64,000 bases of DNA from Achromobacter kerstersii (GTDB taxonomy: Bacteria > Pseudomonadota > Gammaproteobacteria > Burkholderiales > Burkholderiaceae_B). The notes beneath the pieces are model-generated. The model saw only the letters and a program-made list of their open reading frames with translations. It was not told where the DNA came from and searched no databases. A program made the translations under genes and the position numbers. This document shows positions 17,899-26,831 of this stretch, in pieces (positions within the stretch are counted from its first letter, which is position 1; every line of letters begins with the position of its first letter). The DNA lies in contig NZ_CADIJQ010000008.1 of assembly GCF_902859595.1 (NCBI RefSeq), positions 275,721 to 339,720 of the forward strand. The letters are read 5' to 3'.

Positions 17899-19797
17899 TT
17901 ACTTCAGCAACAACGCATTCAAGCGCTTCACGAACGCGGCCGGGTCAGCGATTTGCGCGCCTTCGGCCAGCAGGGCTTGGTCCAGCAGCAGACGTGCCCA
18001 CTGGTCGAACTCGCTGTCATCTGCCGCGCGGATGCGGGCCAGCAGCGGGTGTTCCGGGTTGATTTCAAGCACCGGCTTCACGTTGGGCGCTTCCTGGCCG
18101 GCGGCCTTCAGCATGCGCAGCAGGTGCGGGCTGAGTTCGTTCTGGCCCACCACCACGCACGCCGGCGAATCCACCAGACGCAGCGTGACGCGCACTTCCT
18201 TGACCTGCTCTTCCAGCGTCTTTTGCAGGCGCTCGACCAGCGGCTTGAAGTCTTCAGCCACTTCGGCCTGATGCTTCTTTTCTTCGTCGTCAGCCAGTTC
18301 GGCCAAGTCCAGACCGCCCTTGGCCACCGACACCAGCGACTTGCCGTCGAACTCACGCAGGTAGGACAGCATCCATTCGTCCACGCGATCCGACAGCAGC
18401 AGCACTTCGATGCCCTTCTTGCGGAAGATTTCCAGATGCGGGCTGTTGCTGGCCGCGGCGAACGTGTCTGCCGTGACGTAGTAGATCTTGTCCTGGCCTT
18501 CCTTCATGCGCGACACGTAGTCGGCGAACGACACCGTCTGCGCCTGGTCGCCCGACTGCGTGGACGCAAAGCGCATCAGCTTGGCGATGCGTTCCAGGTT
18601 GGCCGAATCTTCGCCCGCGCCTTCCTTCAGCACCTGGCCGAATTCCGACCAGAACGTGGCGTAGTCTTCCGGCTTGTTCTCAGCCAGGTCTTCCAAGAGC
18701 GACAGGATGCGCTTGGCCGAGCCTTCGCGAATCGCGCGCACATCACGGCTTTCCTGCAAGATTTCGCGCGACACGTTCAACGGCAGGTCGGCCGAATCAA
18801 TCACGCCGCGCACAAAGCGCAGGTACGACGGCAGCAGCTGGTCGGCGTCGTCCATGATGAACACGCGCTTGACGTACAGCTTCACGCCGTGGCGGCCGTC
18901 GCGGTCCCACATGTCCATGGGTGCGTGCTTGGGCACATACAGCAGTTGCGTGTATTCGCTGCGGCCTTCGACGCGGTTATGCGTCCAGGCGAGCGGGTCG
19001 TCGTAGTCGTGCGAGACGGTCTTGTAGAACTCGCGGTACTGCTCGTCCGTGACGTCAGACTTGCTGCGGGCCCACAGGGCGCTTGCCTGGTTCACCGTTT
19101 CCAGTTCTTCGGTCTTGACCTGCTCGCCCTTCTCTTGGTCCCACTCTTCCTTGGCCATGCGGATCGGCAAGGAAATGTGGTCGGAGTAGCGGCGCAGAAT
19201 CTCGCGCAACTTCCAGCCGTTCAAGAGTTCGTCTTCATCAGCGCGCAGATGCAGCGTCACGTCGGTACCGCGCGTGGCCTTCTCGGCGGCGGCAATCGTG
19301 AACTCGCCCTGGCCGTCGGATTCCCACTGGATGGCGTCGGTGGCGCCGGCGCGGCGGCTCACCACCGTGACCTTGTCCGCCACGATGAACGACGAATAAA
19401 AGCCCACGCCAAACTGGCCGATCAGTTGCGCGTCTTTTTGCTTGTCGCCCGTCAGTTGCGAGAAGAATTCCCGCGTGCCGGAACGCGCGATCGTGCCCAG
19501 GTTAGCCACGGCTTCTTCACGCGACAGGCCGATGCCGTTGTCGGAAATCGTGATGGTGCGGGCGGCCTTGTCATAGCTGACCGTGATGGCCAGTTCGCCA
19601 TTGCCTTCCAGCAGCTCGGGCTGGTCGATGGCTTCAAAGCGCAGCTTGTCGCAAGCGTCCGATGCGTTCGACACCAGCTCGCGCAGGAAAATTTCCTTGT
19701 TGCTGTACAGCGAATGAATCATCAGGTGCAGCAGTTGCTTCACCTCGGCCTGGAACCCCAGGGTTTCGGACGTGGAAGACGTGGCGGTTTGGCTCAT
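17899..19797 (-). CDS. htpG: Molecular chaperone HtpG (bacterial Hsp90)
   Basis: Cytosolic ATP-dependent chaperone of 632 residues. N-terminal GHKL ATPase motifs are intact: [29 protein letters not shown] and [17 protein letters not shown]. The middle domain ([17 protein letters not shown]) and the C-terminal dimerisation domain are of normal length. A sigma-32-like promoter lies upstream and a strong terminator downstream, so it is a single heat-shock transcription unit. Confidence 0.98.
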   Translation of the reverse strand: MSQTATSSTSETLGFQAEVKQLLHLMIHSLYSNKEIFLRELVSNASDACDKLRFEAIDQPELLEGNGELAITVSYDKAARTITISDNGIGLSREEAVANLGTIARSGTREFFSQLTGDKQKDAQLIGQFGVGFYSSFIVADKVTVVSRRAGATDAIQWESDGQGEFTIAAAEKATRGTDVTLHLRADEDELLNGWKLREILRRYSDHISLPIRMAKEEWDQEKGEQVKTEELETVNQASALWARSKSDVTDEQYREFYKTVSHDYDDPLAWTHNRVEGRSEYTQLLYVPKHAPMDMWDRDGRHGVKLYVKRVFIMDDADQLLPSYLRFVRGVIDSADLPLNVSREILQESRDVRAIREGSAKRILSLLEDLAENKPEDYATFWSEFGQVLKEGAGEDSANLERIAKLMRFASTQSGDQAQTVSFADYVSRMKEGQDKIYYVTADTFAAASNSPHLEIFRKKGIEVLLLSDRVDEWMLSYLREFDGKSLVSVAKGGLDLAELADDEEKKHQAEVAEDFKPLVERLQKTLEEQVKEVRVTLRLVDSPACVVVGQNELSPHLLRMLKAAGQEAPNVKPVLEINPEHPLLARIRAADDSEFDQWARLLLDQALLAEGAQIADPAAFVKRLNALLLK

Positions 19798-19900
19798 AGT
19801 TTTACGAGAAGGTCGAAAAAATTAGGGACAAATAATGGCGGAATGCCCGGGCGCAACGGCGCTTGCGGTTGCGCTGCCCGGCAGCCGGGAAACCCTACTG

Positions 19901-19928
19901 TAGTGGGGGCTATCACGCCCTTTTCAAG
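19901..19928 (-). promoter_or_regulatory. Sigma-32 type heat-shock promoter of htpG
   Basis: Read on the minus strand, CTTGAAA (19928-19922) is followed after 12 bases by CCCCCACTA (19909-19901), closely matching the sigma-32 consensus CTTGAAA/CCCCATNT. It lies about 100 bp upstream of the htpG ATG, as expected for a heat-shock chaperone. Confidence 0.8.
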
Positions 19929-19934
19929 GGTTCC

Positions 19935-21335
19935 TCAAAACAGTGACAGAAAGCCGCGATATCGCGTCTTGGCGTGAAGCACTTCCTCGCCGGCAGGCGC
20001 CTGGAGCTTTCCGCTGCGAATCAGCTTGCGGATATCGTCCATCCTGATGTCCAGCGTCTGCTGCGACCGCAACAGAAAATCTGCCGTCTCGCTGTCCATA
20101 ATCCGATAGATGGGGCTGGACACCAATTGGCTGTTGCCCGTCTCGTCAAAATAATAAAGCCGCTCACCGTTCTGCCAGACCGAACCGAAGCGGTGATAAA
20201 CGTCACCCCGTTTTTTCCACTCGCCCACGGGCGCGTCGTTCAGCCGCATGATCAGCGTAGACCGGGAAATCAACCCGCCCCGGCCGCCCCGCGAAGAACC
20301 CCAGGACTCTTCGCCCTTTAAATACAGCACCTGCTTGCCGTCCGTAAACACAAACGGCGACATCGCCGAAAACCGCCCGGACGCGAACGGATCATCGCCC
20401 GCCCGCTCCATGCGCCGCTTTTGGTTATTGAAGAAATAAATGCCGTCCTTGCCCGCAAACAGCACTTGATAGATATGCTCGCCGCGCTCGCTCAAGAGCC
20501 GGTACGGCGCATGCGCCGCATCAAAGGGCTGCGCGCCCACGTAAATCATGCCGTCGCGCGGGTCGTGCAAATAGGCTTCGCGGTCCAGGTCGCCCACCTT
20601 GAAGGTATTGAGCGCCGGGTCATCCGACAGCGGCAGCAAGGTGTCATGAAAATACACGCGGCGCCCATCCGCAAAGAAATCATCGCTGGTCTGCTCGCGG
20701 CTATTCCGCGTGGCCGGTAAACGGCGCAGCGTGGCCGGCTGTGCCTGCGGCATCTCGCGGCCTTCGTAAAAAACCCGCGACCCATCCGTTGCCAAATCCC
20801 GATCCAGCAGCGCCCGATAGGGTTGCGAGCTGGCGGGCAAGGCGGTAAACGGATGCAGATACGTCTGCGGCTTGGGGCCATGCCCGGTCCTGAACCGTAT
20901 CGTCTGCCAGACCTCGCGCACGGCGCCCAGCTGGCGATTGATGGTGGTGAACAGCGCGCAGTAATACGTGGTGTTGCCGTCGCTGAAATAGCTATTGCCC
21001 AGAAACTGCGTCGACGCGGGTTTCAGGCCTGGCAGGATCAGATTGCCGCAATACACATGGCGGCTGTCCCTGGCGGCCTGGCGGCCATCATAGGTGGGCG
21101 TGTCAAACGCCTTGAAACTGGCCCGGTCCGCCTCGTCCATCCGGTAATAGCCATTGCTGGGCACGGCGGCGTAAATCGCGCCTTCATAACGCTTGTAGAT
21201 GCTGCCCTTATACGATTCCCCGTCATCAGCGGCGGCGTAATCATCGTTGTCCAGCACCAGCAACAACAGGGTCATCGGCAAACCGGCGATGACCAAGGCC
21301 AGGATAATTCCGATCCATCTCTTGCGATTCAGCAT
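19935..21335 (-). CDS. DKNYY-domain protein, membrane anchored
   Basis: A 466-residue protein with one N-terminal membrane helix (about residues 7-28) and a large exterior part. Repeated elements such as DGSRVFYEGREMP, DGRRVYFHDTLLP and FTDGKQVLYLKG follow the DKNYY pattern (D-K-x-x-V-Y-Y), a beta-propeller-like repeat family of unknown function. I prefer the ATG at 21335 because AAAGG precedes it; an ATG at 21350 is in frame. It ends 7 bp before the htpG heat-shock promoter, so readthrough into htpG is possible. Confidence 0.75.
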   Translation of the reverse strand: MLNRKRWIGIILALVIAGLPMTLLLLVLDNDDYAAADDGESYKGSIYKRYEGAIYAAVPSNGYYRMDEADRASFKAFDTPTYDGRQAARDSRHVYCGNLILPGLKPASTQFLGNSYFSDGNTTYYCALFTTINRQLGAVREVWQTIRFRTGHGPKPQTYLHPFTALPASSQPYRALLDRDLATDGSRVFYEGREMPQAQPATLRRLPATRNSREQTSDDFFADGRRVYFHDTLLPLSDDPALNTFKVGDLDREAYLHDPRDGMIYVGAQPFDAAHAPYRLLSERGEHIYQVLFAGKDGIYFFNNQKRRMERAGDDPFASGRFSAMSPFVFTDGKQVLYLKGEESWGSSRGGRGGLISRSTLIMRLNDAPVGEWKKRGDVYHRFGSVWQNGERLYYFDETGNSQLVSSPIYRIMDSETADFLLRSQQTLDIRMDDIRKLIRSGKLQAPAGEEVLHAKTRYRGFLSLF

Positions 21336-21490
21336 TCGGCCTTTTTGCATTCACAGTGGCGGCCCAAAATTCTAACAAGCCCATACCGCCATTGCCGACC
21401 GCGATTAACTCCCCAGGCAAGCCCGGGCCTTCCCCGCTAAAATCCCGCACTTTCCCCTCCTACCCCCTCCACCTGGCCGGCCCTCCGCCC

Positions 21491-22879
21491 ATGCAACCCG
21501 CCTCCCTTTCCCAACCCGCCCCCCACAGCGCCGCCGACGACGCGCCCAGCCATGATCTGGTCTATGGCCCCGACGACCGCCCCGCGCCGCCCGTCGCCTT
21601 CGTCGCCGCGTTGCAGCACCTGCTGGCCATCCTGGTTCCCATCGTCACCCCCGGCCTCTTGATCTGCCAGGCGCTCGGCGTCAGCAGCCGCGACACGACG
21701 CTGATCGTGTCGATGTCGCTGGTCATCTCCGGCATCGCCACCTACGTGCAGTGCAAGCGCTTCGGCCCCCTGGGCGCCGGGCTGCTCATCGTGCAAGGCA
21801 CGAGCTTCAACTTCGTGGGACCGCTGATCGCTGGCGGCTCGGTCATGGTCAAGCAAGGCACGCCGGTCGAAGCCGTGATGGCCGCGATCTTTGGCGTCGT
21901 CATCGCCGGCTCGTTCGTCGAGATGGGCATCAGCCGCATCCTGCCGTTCGTCAAACGCCTGATCACCCCGCTTGTCACCGGCATCGTGGTGCTGTTGATC
22001 GGCCTGACCCTGATCAAGGTCGGCCTGATCAGCATGGGCGGCGGCTTCGGCGCCATGGCCAACGGCACCTTCGCCAGCGCGGAAAACCTGACGCTGTCCG
22101 GCCTGGTGCTGGGCACGATCATCCTGCTGAACCGCGTGCCGGTCGTGTGGATTCGCAGCACGGCGCTGGTCCTGGCGCTGGCCATCGGCTACATCGCCGC
22201 CGCCGCCATGGGCCGCCTGGACTTCACCGGCGCGCGCGAAGCCGCCCTGTTCCAGATTCCCGTGCCGCTGCACTTCGGCCTGGGCTTCTCGTGGGCGCTG
22301 TTCGTGCCGATGCTGATCATTTATCTGGTCACGTCGCTCGAAGCCATCGGCGACGTCACCGCCACCAGCAAGGTGTCCAAGCAGCCCGTTGAAGGCCCGC
22401 TGTGGATGCAGCGCATCAAGGGCGGCGTGCTCGTCAACGGCGCGAATTCGCTGTTGGCCGGAGTCTTCAACACCTTCCCGAGCTCGGTCTTCGCGCAGAA
22501 CAACGGCGTGATCCAGCTGACCGGCATCGCCAGCCGCCACGTCGGCGTGTGGATCGCCGGCATGCTGATCCTGCTGGGCCTGTTCCCGGGCGTGGCGGGC
22601 GTGCTGCAAGCCGTGCCCGAGCCCGTACTGGGCGGCGCCGCCATGGTGATGTTCGGCGCGGTCGCCGCATCCGGCATCAACATCCTGGCCGGCATTCAGC
22701 TGGACCGCCGCGCGCTGCTGATCATCGCCGTGTCGCTGGCCTTGGGCCTGGGCGTGTCGCAAGTGCCGGAAATCCTGTCGCACCTGCCGCACGCCGTGAA
22801 AAGCGTGCTGGAATCGGGCGTGGCTACCGGCGGCATTTGCGCGCTGGTGATGAATTGGTTCCTGCCGGAAAAGAAGTAA
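21491..22879 (+). CDS. NCS2-family purine (xanthine/urate type) permease
   Basis: A 462-residue, 14-helix nucleobase:cation symporter of the NAT/NCS2 family. The helix-1 histidine is in ALQHLLAILVP; helix 8 has TSLEAIGDVTATS; the NAT signature QNNGVIQLTG is in helix 10. A Q-N pair in the signature together with the E/D of helix 8 favours xanthine or urate over uracil. The start at 21491 is the first ATG before the conserved part. It is divergent from the DKNYY gene. Confidence 0.9.
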   Translation: MQPASLSQPAPHSAADDAPSHDLVYGPDDRPAPPVAFVAALQHLLAILVPIVTPGLLICQALGVSSRDTTLIVSMSLVISGIATYVQCKRFGPLGAGLLIVQGTSFNFVGPLIAGGSVMVKQGTPVEAVMAAIFGVVIAGSFVEMGISRILPFVKRLITPLVTGIVVLLIGLTLIKVGLISMGGGFGAMANGTFASAENLTLSGLVLGTIILLNRVPVVWIRSTALVLALAIGYIAAAAMGRLDFTGAREAALFQIPVPLHFGLGFSWALFVPMLIIYLVTSLEAIGDVTATSKVSKQPVEGPLWMQRIKGGVLVNGANSLLAGVFNTFPSSVFAQNNGVIQLTGIASRHVGVWIAGMLILLGLFPGVAGVLQAVPEPVLGGAAMVMFGAVAASGINILAGIQLDRRALLIIAVSLALGLGVSQVPEILSHLPHAVKSVLESGVATGGICALVMNWFLPEKK

Positions 22880-22970
22880 TTGCGGGATGGGTGGATGGGC
22901 GTTGCCAGTGGATTTTCCTGCTGATGACGCCCTGATCCCCCCCTGTCAGACCGCCCAAAAATCAGGCCGC

Positions 22971-22999
22971 CTGACAATTTTCAAAAGTCCGCATATAAT
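22971..22999 (+). promoter_or_regulatory. Sigma-70 promoter of tRNA-Leu
   Basis: CTGACA (22971-22976) and a perfect TATAAT (22994-22999) are separated by 17 bases. The tRNA 5' end lies about 50 bases downstream. This is the clearest housekeeping promoter in the window. Confidence 0.85.
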
Positions 23000-23051
23000 C
23001 GCTGTCTTCGTTCTCCCGCAGCCGTCATCTGGACGTGTTCGCGACCCCCTT

Positions 23052-23136
23052 GCCCGGGTGGTGAAATTGGTAGACGCAGGGGACTCAAAATCCCCCGCCG
23101 CAAGGCGTGCCGGTTCGATTCCGGCCCCGGGCACCA
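23052..23136 (+). tRNA. tRNA-Leu (anticodon CAA)
   Basis: An 85-nt gene with acceptor stem GCCCGGG/CCCGGGC, D-loop TGGTAGACGC, anticodon loop CTCAAAA (anticodon CAA), a long class-II variable arm (GCCGCAAGGCGT region), T-loop GGTTCGATTCC and an encoded 3' CCA. It reads leucine UUG codons. Confidence 0.97.
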
Positions 23137-23324
23137 GAAAGCTCTCAAGCATTCGCCGGTTATATCGAAACCGCGCAACGCAAATTCCTCTGCATTGATT
23201 CCGCCATACGTTCCGCCTTTAGCCGGCGTAGAACGATGTGCTCGGGCGCGACGAGTTCGTTGCACGAACCAAGAATGCACGACAGAAGATTCAAAAGCCT
23301 CTGCACAAGCAGAGGCTTTTTTTT
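23137..23324 (+). terminator. tRNA-Leu trailer ending in an intrinsic terminator (hairpin 23293-23320)
   Basis: About 155 nt follow the tRNA before a strong hairpin: stem 23293-23304 with 23309-23320, 4-base loop, then a T run to 23324. No open frame or known RNA motif was recognised in between. The trailer is unusually long for a single tRNA and could hold a small RNA processed from the precursor, which is speculative. Confidence 0.8.
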
Positions 23325-23397
23325 CGTTGCGGAGTTTGGCACGGGGGCAAACCCAGCCGCACGTTGAGCCACTAACGATGGGCAGCGTCCCAGCATT

Positions 23398-23429
23398 CCC
23401 AATTTGGGTACAATCACACCCAATATGGG
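23398..23429 (+). promoter_or_regulatory. Tandem operator overlapping the promoter and start of the MNT gene
   Basis: CCCAATTTGGG (23398-23408) and CCCAATATGGG (23419-23429) are near-palindromes 21 bp apart, so they lie on the same face of the helix. A -10-like TACAAT (23409-23414) sits between them and the ATG at 23425 is inside the second one. This suggests autorepression by the HTH domain of the encoded protein and a very short or absent 5' leader. Confidence 0.6.
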
Positions 23430-24042
23430 TATAGCAGCCAAAGCCCCCCTCCCGCACAGCAGCCTTGCCGATGCGCTCTTTCCTGGCACCAAACAACGCG
23501 TGCTGGGGTTGTTGTTCGGCCAGCCGGATCGCAGCTTCTATGCCACCGAAGTGATCGGGCTTGTCGCCAGTGGATCGGGAGCTGTGCAGCGCGAGTTGGC
23601 CAATCTCGCGCAGACCGGCTTGGTGACGGTGAAGGCGGTCGGCAATCAGAAGCACTACCAAGCCAATCCCGACTCGCCCATCTTCGCGGAACTCTGCGCC
23701 ATCGTGCAAAAAACGATCGGCTTGGCGGAACCGCTACGCGAGGCGCTTGCCCCGATGACACCGAAGATCCAGGCGGCTTTCGTCTACGGCTCGGTTGCAA
23801 AAAACACCGACACCGCTCGCAGCGACATTGATCTGATGCTGCTTAGTGACGACATCAGCTACGGCGATGTATTCGCGGCACTGGAGGTTGCGGGTAATAC
23901 GCTTGGCAGGCCGGTGAATCCGACCATACTGACGCACAAGGAATTCACCAAACGGGTGAAGGCGCAAGAGTCTTTTCTGACCCAAGTGCTGGCGCAGCCC
24001 AAGATCTGGATCATAGGAGGAGACGGTGACCTCCCCATTTGA
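23425..24042 (+). CDS. HTH-nucleotidyltransferase (MNT) domain protein
   Basis: A 205-residue protein. Residues about 20-85 form an ArsR-like winged helix (YATEVIGLVASGSGAVQREL) and residues about 115-160 a minimal nucleotidyltransferase domain with GSVAKNTDTARSDIDLML, the GS...SDxDL metal-binding pattern. Such proteins are found as MNT antitoxins next to HEPN toxins, where they AMPylate the toxin, and often repress their own operon. An in-frame TTG at 23404 exists, but the ATG fits the promoter layout better. The 3' end overlaps the start of a broken partner gene. Confidence 0.8.
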   Translation: MGIAAKAPLPHSSLADALFPGTKQRVLGLLFGQPDRSFYATEVIGLVASGSGAVQRELANLAQTGLVTVKAVGNQKHYQANPDSPIFAELCAIVQKTIGLAEPLREALAPMTPKIQAAFVYGSVAKNTDTARSDIDLMLLSDDISYGDVFAALEVAGNTLGRPVNPTILTHKEFTKRVKAQESFLTQVLAQPKIWIIGGDGDLPI

Positions 24043-24195
24043 AACGCTCAGCGGCCCGGGAAAACCACTGAAGCCCGAGCCTCCCGACCCCAGGGAATTT
24101 GAAGGTCTGAAACGCTCAGGGCATGCAAGGCTGTCGCCGCGAAGGTCGACGCGTCAGCATCGCTAGACGCGGGGAATGCAAGCGGCAACGCATAG
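24026..24195 (+). pseudogene. Deleted HEPN-like partner gene of the MNT protein
   Basis: A perfect AGGAGG (24015-24020) precedes GTG at 24026, overlapping the MNT gene by 17 bp. The frame begins MTSPFETLSGPGKPLKPEPP and continues to GLKRSGHARL, which I recognise as the N-terminus of the small HEPN-like protein usually found after such MNT genes (about 140 residues). The frame then runs to a stop at 24164. In the next frame from 24133, VAAKVDA resembles the usual C-terminus and ends at TAG 24193. The centre of the gene therefore appears deleted, joining both ends out of frame. The family recall needs confirmation. Confidence 0.6.
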
Positions 24196-24275
24196 GCATG
24201 ATTGCCCCAGAAGGCGTCACACCCCGACTCATCGTCAGATACCGTCAAGAGCGCCGGGAGTCACATCGGAAGATC

Positions 24276-24791
24276 ATGAAGTTCTCACATCACCTATGGG
24301 CAGTGGCCCTCAGCGTCATGGCGTCTTCGAGTATGGCCACGGAACCCTCCGCTCCTGGTGAGCTGGACGCCATACAACGTGCATCGCCGCAAGAGGCCCC
24401 TCATAAGGCGCCAGCGGGCATCGCCGCTTCATCCCCAGCGCCCATCCAGATCTACGCCCCATCCGCGCCCTGCCGCGCCAAAACTGTCCGGCCCGGCGCC
24501 AAGACGATTGAAATCTACTGGACTAACGGTACGGATGGCGCGCGCGTGACGACTGACGAAGTCGATCACTACGTGGATTTGAACGTGGTCGTCAGAACGA
24601 CAGGCTATCGGCATGGCGACTGCATCGAAGTCAAATTCCACTCTTCAGACGGCGAGGATGTCGCTATGGGAGAAAAGGAAATCGTGGTGCGCGGCAGAGT
24701 GAACGAAAGTGGCATCGCTTACTTCAAAGAACCGTTAAGAAACCATACTCTCTGGCTACGGGCGCACACCCCTCAAAGCGTGTACCGTTGA
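24276..24791 (+). CDS. Hypothetical secreted protein
   Basis: A 171-residue protein with a typical signal peptide (MKFSHHLWAVALSVMASS, cleavage probably after MAT), an Ala/Pro-rich linker to about residue 65, and a C-terminal domain of about 100 residues rich in predicted beta strands with Cys at two positions (APCRAKT and GDCIEVKF) that could form a disulfide. I do not recognise the family. The ATG at 24276 is chosen because it begins the signal peptide and follows GGAAG; the frame is open further upstream through the remnant of the HEPN gene. Confidence 0.65.
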   Translation: MKFSHHLWAVALSVMASSSMATEPSAPGELDAIQRASPQEAPHKAPAGIAASSPAPIQIYAPSAPCRAKTVRPGAKTIEIYWTNGTDGARVTTDEVDHYVDLNVVVRTTGYRHGDCIEVKFHSSDGEDVAMGEKEIVVRGRVNESGIAYFKEPLRNHTLWLRAHTPQSVYR

Positions 24792-24831
24792 CAAAAATCA
24801 TCATGACTCTTGCATCGCTTCGGATAGGCTT

Positions 24832-25299
24832 ATGCGCAACGTAAAAGGCAAGTCCTCGTCCACCACGGATGGCTATTTGTTTTCTGATCAGATAGGTCAC
24901 CTGCTGCGGCGTGTTTACCAACGGCACACCGCGCTGTTTCAGCAATACATTCCCGATTCCCAACTCACCGCCGCGCAATTCGTGGTGCTGTGTTCGGTGC
25001 GGGACAATGGCGCGAGCTCGTTGGCTGATCTGGTCAAGGCCACGGTCATTGATCAGGCCACGGTGCGCGGCGTGGTGGACCGGCTCAAGCAGCGTGAATT
25101 GGTGCAGGTGGATCACGACCCGGTCGACCGCCGCAAAGTCGTCATCAACCTGACGCCCATCGGGCAGGCGCTGGTTCAGGAAATGGAACCGTTCGCCAAG
25201 CAGATCACCGAAAGCACCTACGGCACACTGAACCCCGCCGAACGTCTGGCGCTGGATTTTCTGCTGACCAAAATGCTGAACGGCGACGAACAGGAATAA
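24832..25299 (+). CDS. bpsR: MarR-family regulator of nicotinate catabolism (BpsR/NicR)
   Basis: A 155-residue MarR protein; the winged helix covers residues about 40-110 with DQATVRGVVDRLKQREL as recognition region and DPVDRRKVVINLT as wing. The opening GYLFSDQIGHLLRRVYQRH is like Bordetella BpsR and Pseudomonas NicR, repressors of nic genes that release DNA on binding 6-hydroxynicotinate; BpsR also affects biofilm genes. It stands at the edge of the nic island, convergent with the transporter. A TTGACA at 24788-24793 may be its -35. Confidence 0.85.
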   Translation: MRNVKGKSSSTTDGYLFSDQIGHLLRRVYQRHTALFQQYIPDSQLTAAQFVVLCSVRDNGASSLADLVKATVIDQATVRGVVDRLKQRELVQVDHDPVDRRKVVINLTPIGQALVQEMEPFAKQITESTYGTLNPAERLALDFLLTKMLNGDEQE

Positions 25300-25334
25300 C
25301 CCGTTCATCGCCGCTGTTCAGTTGTGTCCGTCGC

Positions 25335-25378
25335 CGTTCCGCAAGCCTGCTCATCGCGTTCCGCAAGCACGCTCATCG
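25335..25378 (+). repeat. 22-bp direct repeat, two units
   Basis: CGTTCCGCAAGCCTGCTCATCG-type units at 25335-25356 and 25357-25378 differ at one base. They lie in the convergent gap between bpsR and the niacin transporter; no clear terminator hairpin is seen there. Confidence 0.8.
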
Positions 25379-25456
25379 CTTCGGGCTACGGCTCGTAGCC
25401 ATTCAGCGCCACACACCGCGGTCTATCGCGGCATATGACGATTGATCAAGCCAAGA

Positions 25457-26773
25457 TCAATCCAGCGCCCGGTTCCTCGACTCCACATCCACGGACCAGA
25501 TCGCGACGGCGCCCGCCACCAGCATGCTCGACAGCACCACCAGCGACAACGTGAAGTGGCTGGTCATGATGGGTGCGATGATGGCCGGTGCGAACAACCC
25601 GCCAAAACGCGCCACTGCTCCCGCCATGCCCATGCCGCTTGCGCGCAGGTCTGTCGGGTAGACCTCGGGCGTGAACGCGTACAGCGCACCCCACGTGCCC
25701 AACAGCGAGAAGCTCATCAACAAGGTCGAGCCGATCACAACGGCAGGCGACGTGCCCAGGCTGTACAGCATGCATCCCACCGCGCTCAGGATCAGGAAGC
25801 CGATCAGCGTGGGCTTGCGGCCCCAGCGTTCAACGCCATAGGCCGACAGCGCGAAGCCGGGCAGCTGCACCAGCGCCAGCAGCACCAAGAATTCCTGCCC
25901 GCGCATGAAGGCGAAGCCTTCGGTGCTGAGCTTGACCGGCAGGTAGACGAAGACGCCGTAGTACGCGATGGAGATCAGCGCCCATGCCAGCAACAGCCCA
26001 ATACTGCGGCGGCGATAACTGGACGAGAACAGCGCGAACATGGATTTGTGCACGGGCGCTTCCGGTTGCAGCGCAGGCACTTCGACGTCACGGCGGTTGA
26101 CGCGCGCGACACGCTCCAGCACCTTGCGCGCCTGATCTGACTTGCCGTTCCGATTCAGGTACATCGGCGATTCAGGGATGTAGAAGCGCAGCACCACACC
26201 GATCAAGGCAGGCAGGCCGGTCACGAAGAAAATCACGCGCCAGGCGTCATCGCCCCACGACACGGCGACCAGCGCCAGCAGCGCCAGGAAGATGGTGCCC
26301 ACGGCCCAGAACGATTCCAGCAGCACGAGCCAGCGGCCGCGGCGATCGCTGGGCAAGAATTCCGCCATCATCGTGTAGTCCACCGGCAGCGTGCCGCCCA
26401 CGCCGATGCCTGTCAGGAAACGCAGGAACAGCAGCCACGTGAATTCCGGCGCAAAGGCCGACGCCACGCCCGCGCAGGCGTCGATGACCACGGCAATCAT
26501 CAGGACCGGACGCCGCCCGATGCGGTCGGCCATCCGGCCGAACACGAAGGCGCCAATCAGCATGCCGATAAAAAAGAACGTGCCGCTCTGAAGCGCTTGC
26601 GGCACGGTGATGCCGAAGGTCTTCGCGATGGACGGCGCGGAGAATCCGATGGACAGCACTTGCATGGCGTCGGCCATCCAGACCAATCCGAATATCACGA
26701 AGAGCCGGTACTGGAACTTGCCGACGCCCGCCACCTGAATGGCTTTGTCCACTGAAACCAATGAAGCTGACAT
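25457..26773 (-). CDS. MFS transporter, probable niacin importer (NiaP-like)
   Basis: A 438-residue, 12-helix transporter of the SV2/NiaP-like branch of the MFS. Motifs include GRMADRIGRRPVLM between helices 2 and 3, RFLTGIGVGGTLPVDYTMMAEFLP in helix 4 and its loop, and PEVYPTDLRASGMGMAGAVARFG near helix 11. It is the last gene of the minus-strand nic unit, 58 bp after the dehydrogenase subunit, so it probably brings nicotinate into the cell. Confidence 0.88.
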   Translation of the reverse strand: MSASLVSVDKAIQVAGVGKFQYRLFVIFGLVWMADAMQVLSIGFSAPSIAKTFGITVPQALQSGTFFFIGMLIGAFVFGRMADRIGRRPVLMIAVVIDACAGVASAFAPEFTWLLFLRFLTGIGVGGTLPVDYTMMAEFLPSDRRGRWLVLLESFWAVGTIFLALLALVAVSWGDDAWRVIFFVTGLPALIGVVLRFYIPESPMYLNRNGKSDQARKVLERVARVNRRDVEVPALQPEAPVHKSMFALFSSSYRRRSIGLLLAWALISIAYYGVFVYLPVKLSTEGFAFMRGQEFLVLLALVQLPGFALSAYGVERWGRKPTLIGFLILSAVGCMLYSLGTSPAVVIGSTLLMSFSLLGTWGALYAFTPEVYPTDLRASGMGMAGAVARFGGLFAPAIIAPIMTSHFTLSLVVLSSMLVAGAVAIWSVDVESRNRALD

Positions 26774-26831
26774 AAATGAAACCCCTTGATGTGATCATCG
26801 CTAAAACCGCACGCGTTATGTCCGCGTTTCC

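Noticed and set aside
19798..19900. Regulatory RNA or thermosensor in the htpG leader
   Set aside because: The GC-rich hairpin-like sequence near 19850-19890 could pair, but no known thermosensor pattern next to the start codon is visible.
17953..19977. Open frame of over 600 codons antisense to htpG
   Set aside because: It mirrors the codon pattern of htpG in GC-rich DNA, has no recognisable domain, and no ribosome-binding site; htpG has all its motifs.
24123..24275. N-terminal extension of the secreted protein up to 24123
   Set aside because: The upstream part lies over the HEPN remnant and would hide the clear signal peptide that starts at 24276.
23052..24791. Genomic island bounded by a duplicated tRNA-Leu end
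   Set aside because: No direct copy of the tRNA 3' end was found by eye downstream, and no integrase gene is next to it; only a weak hot-spot idea remains.
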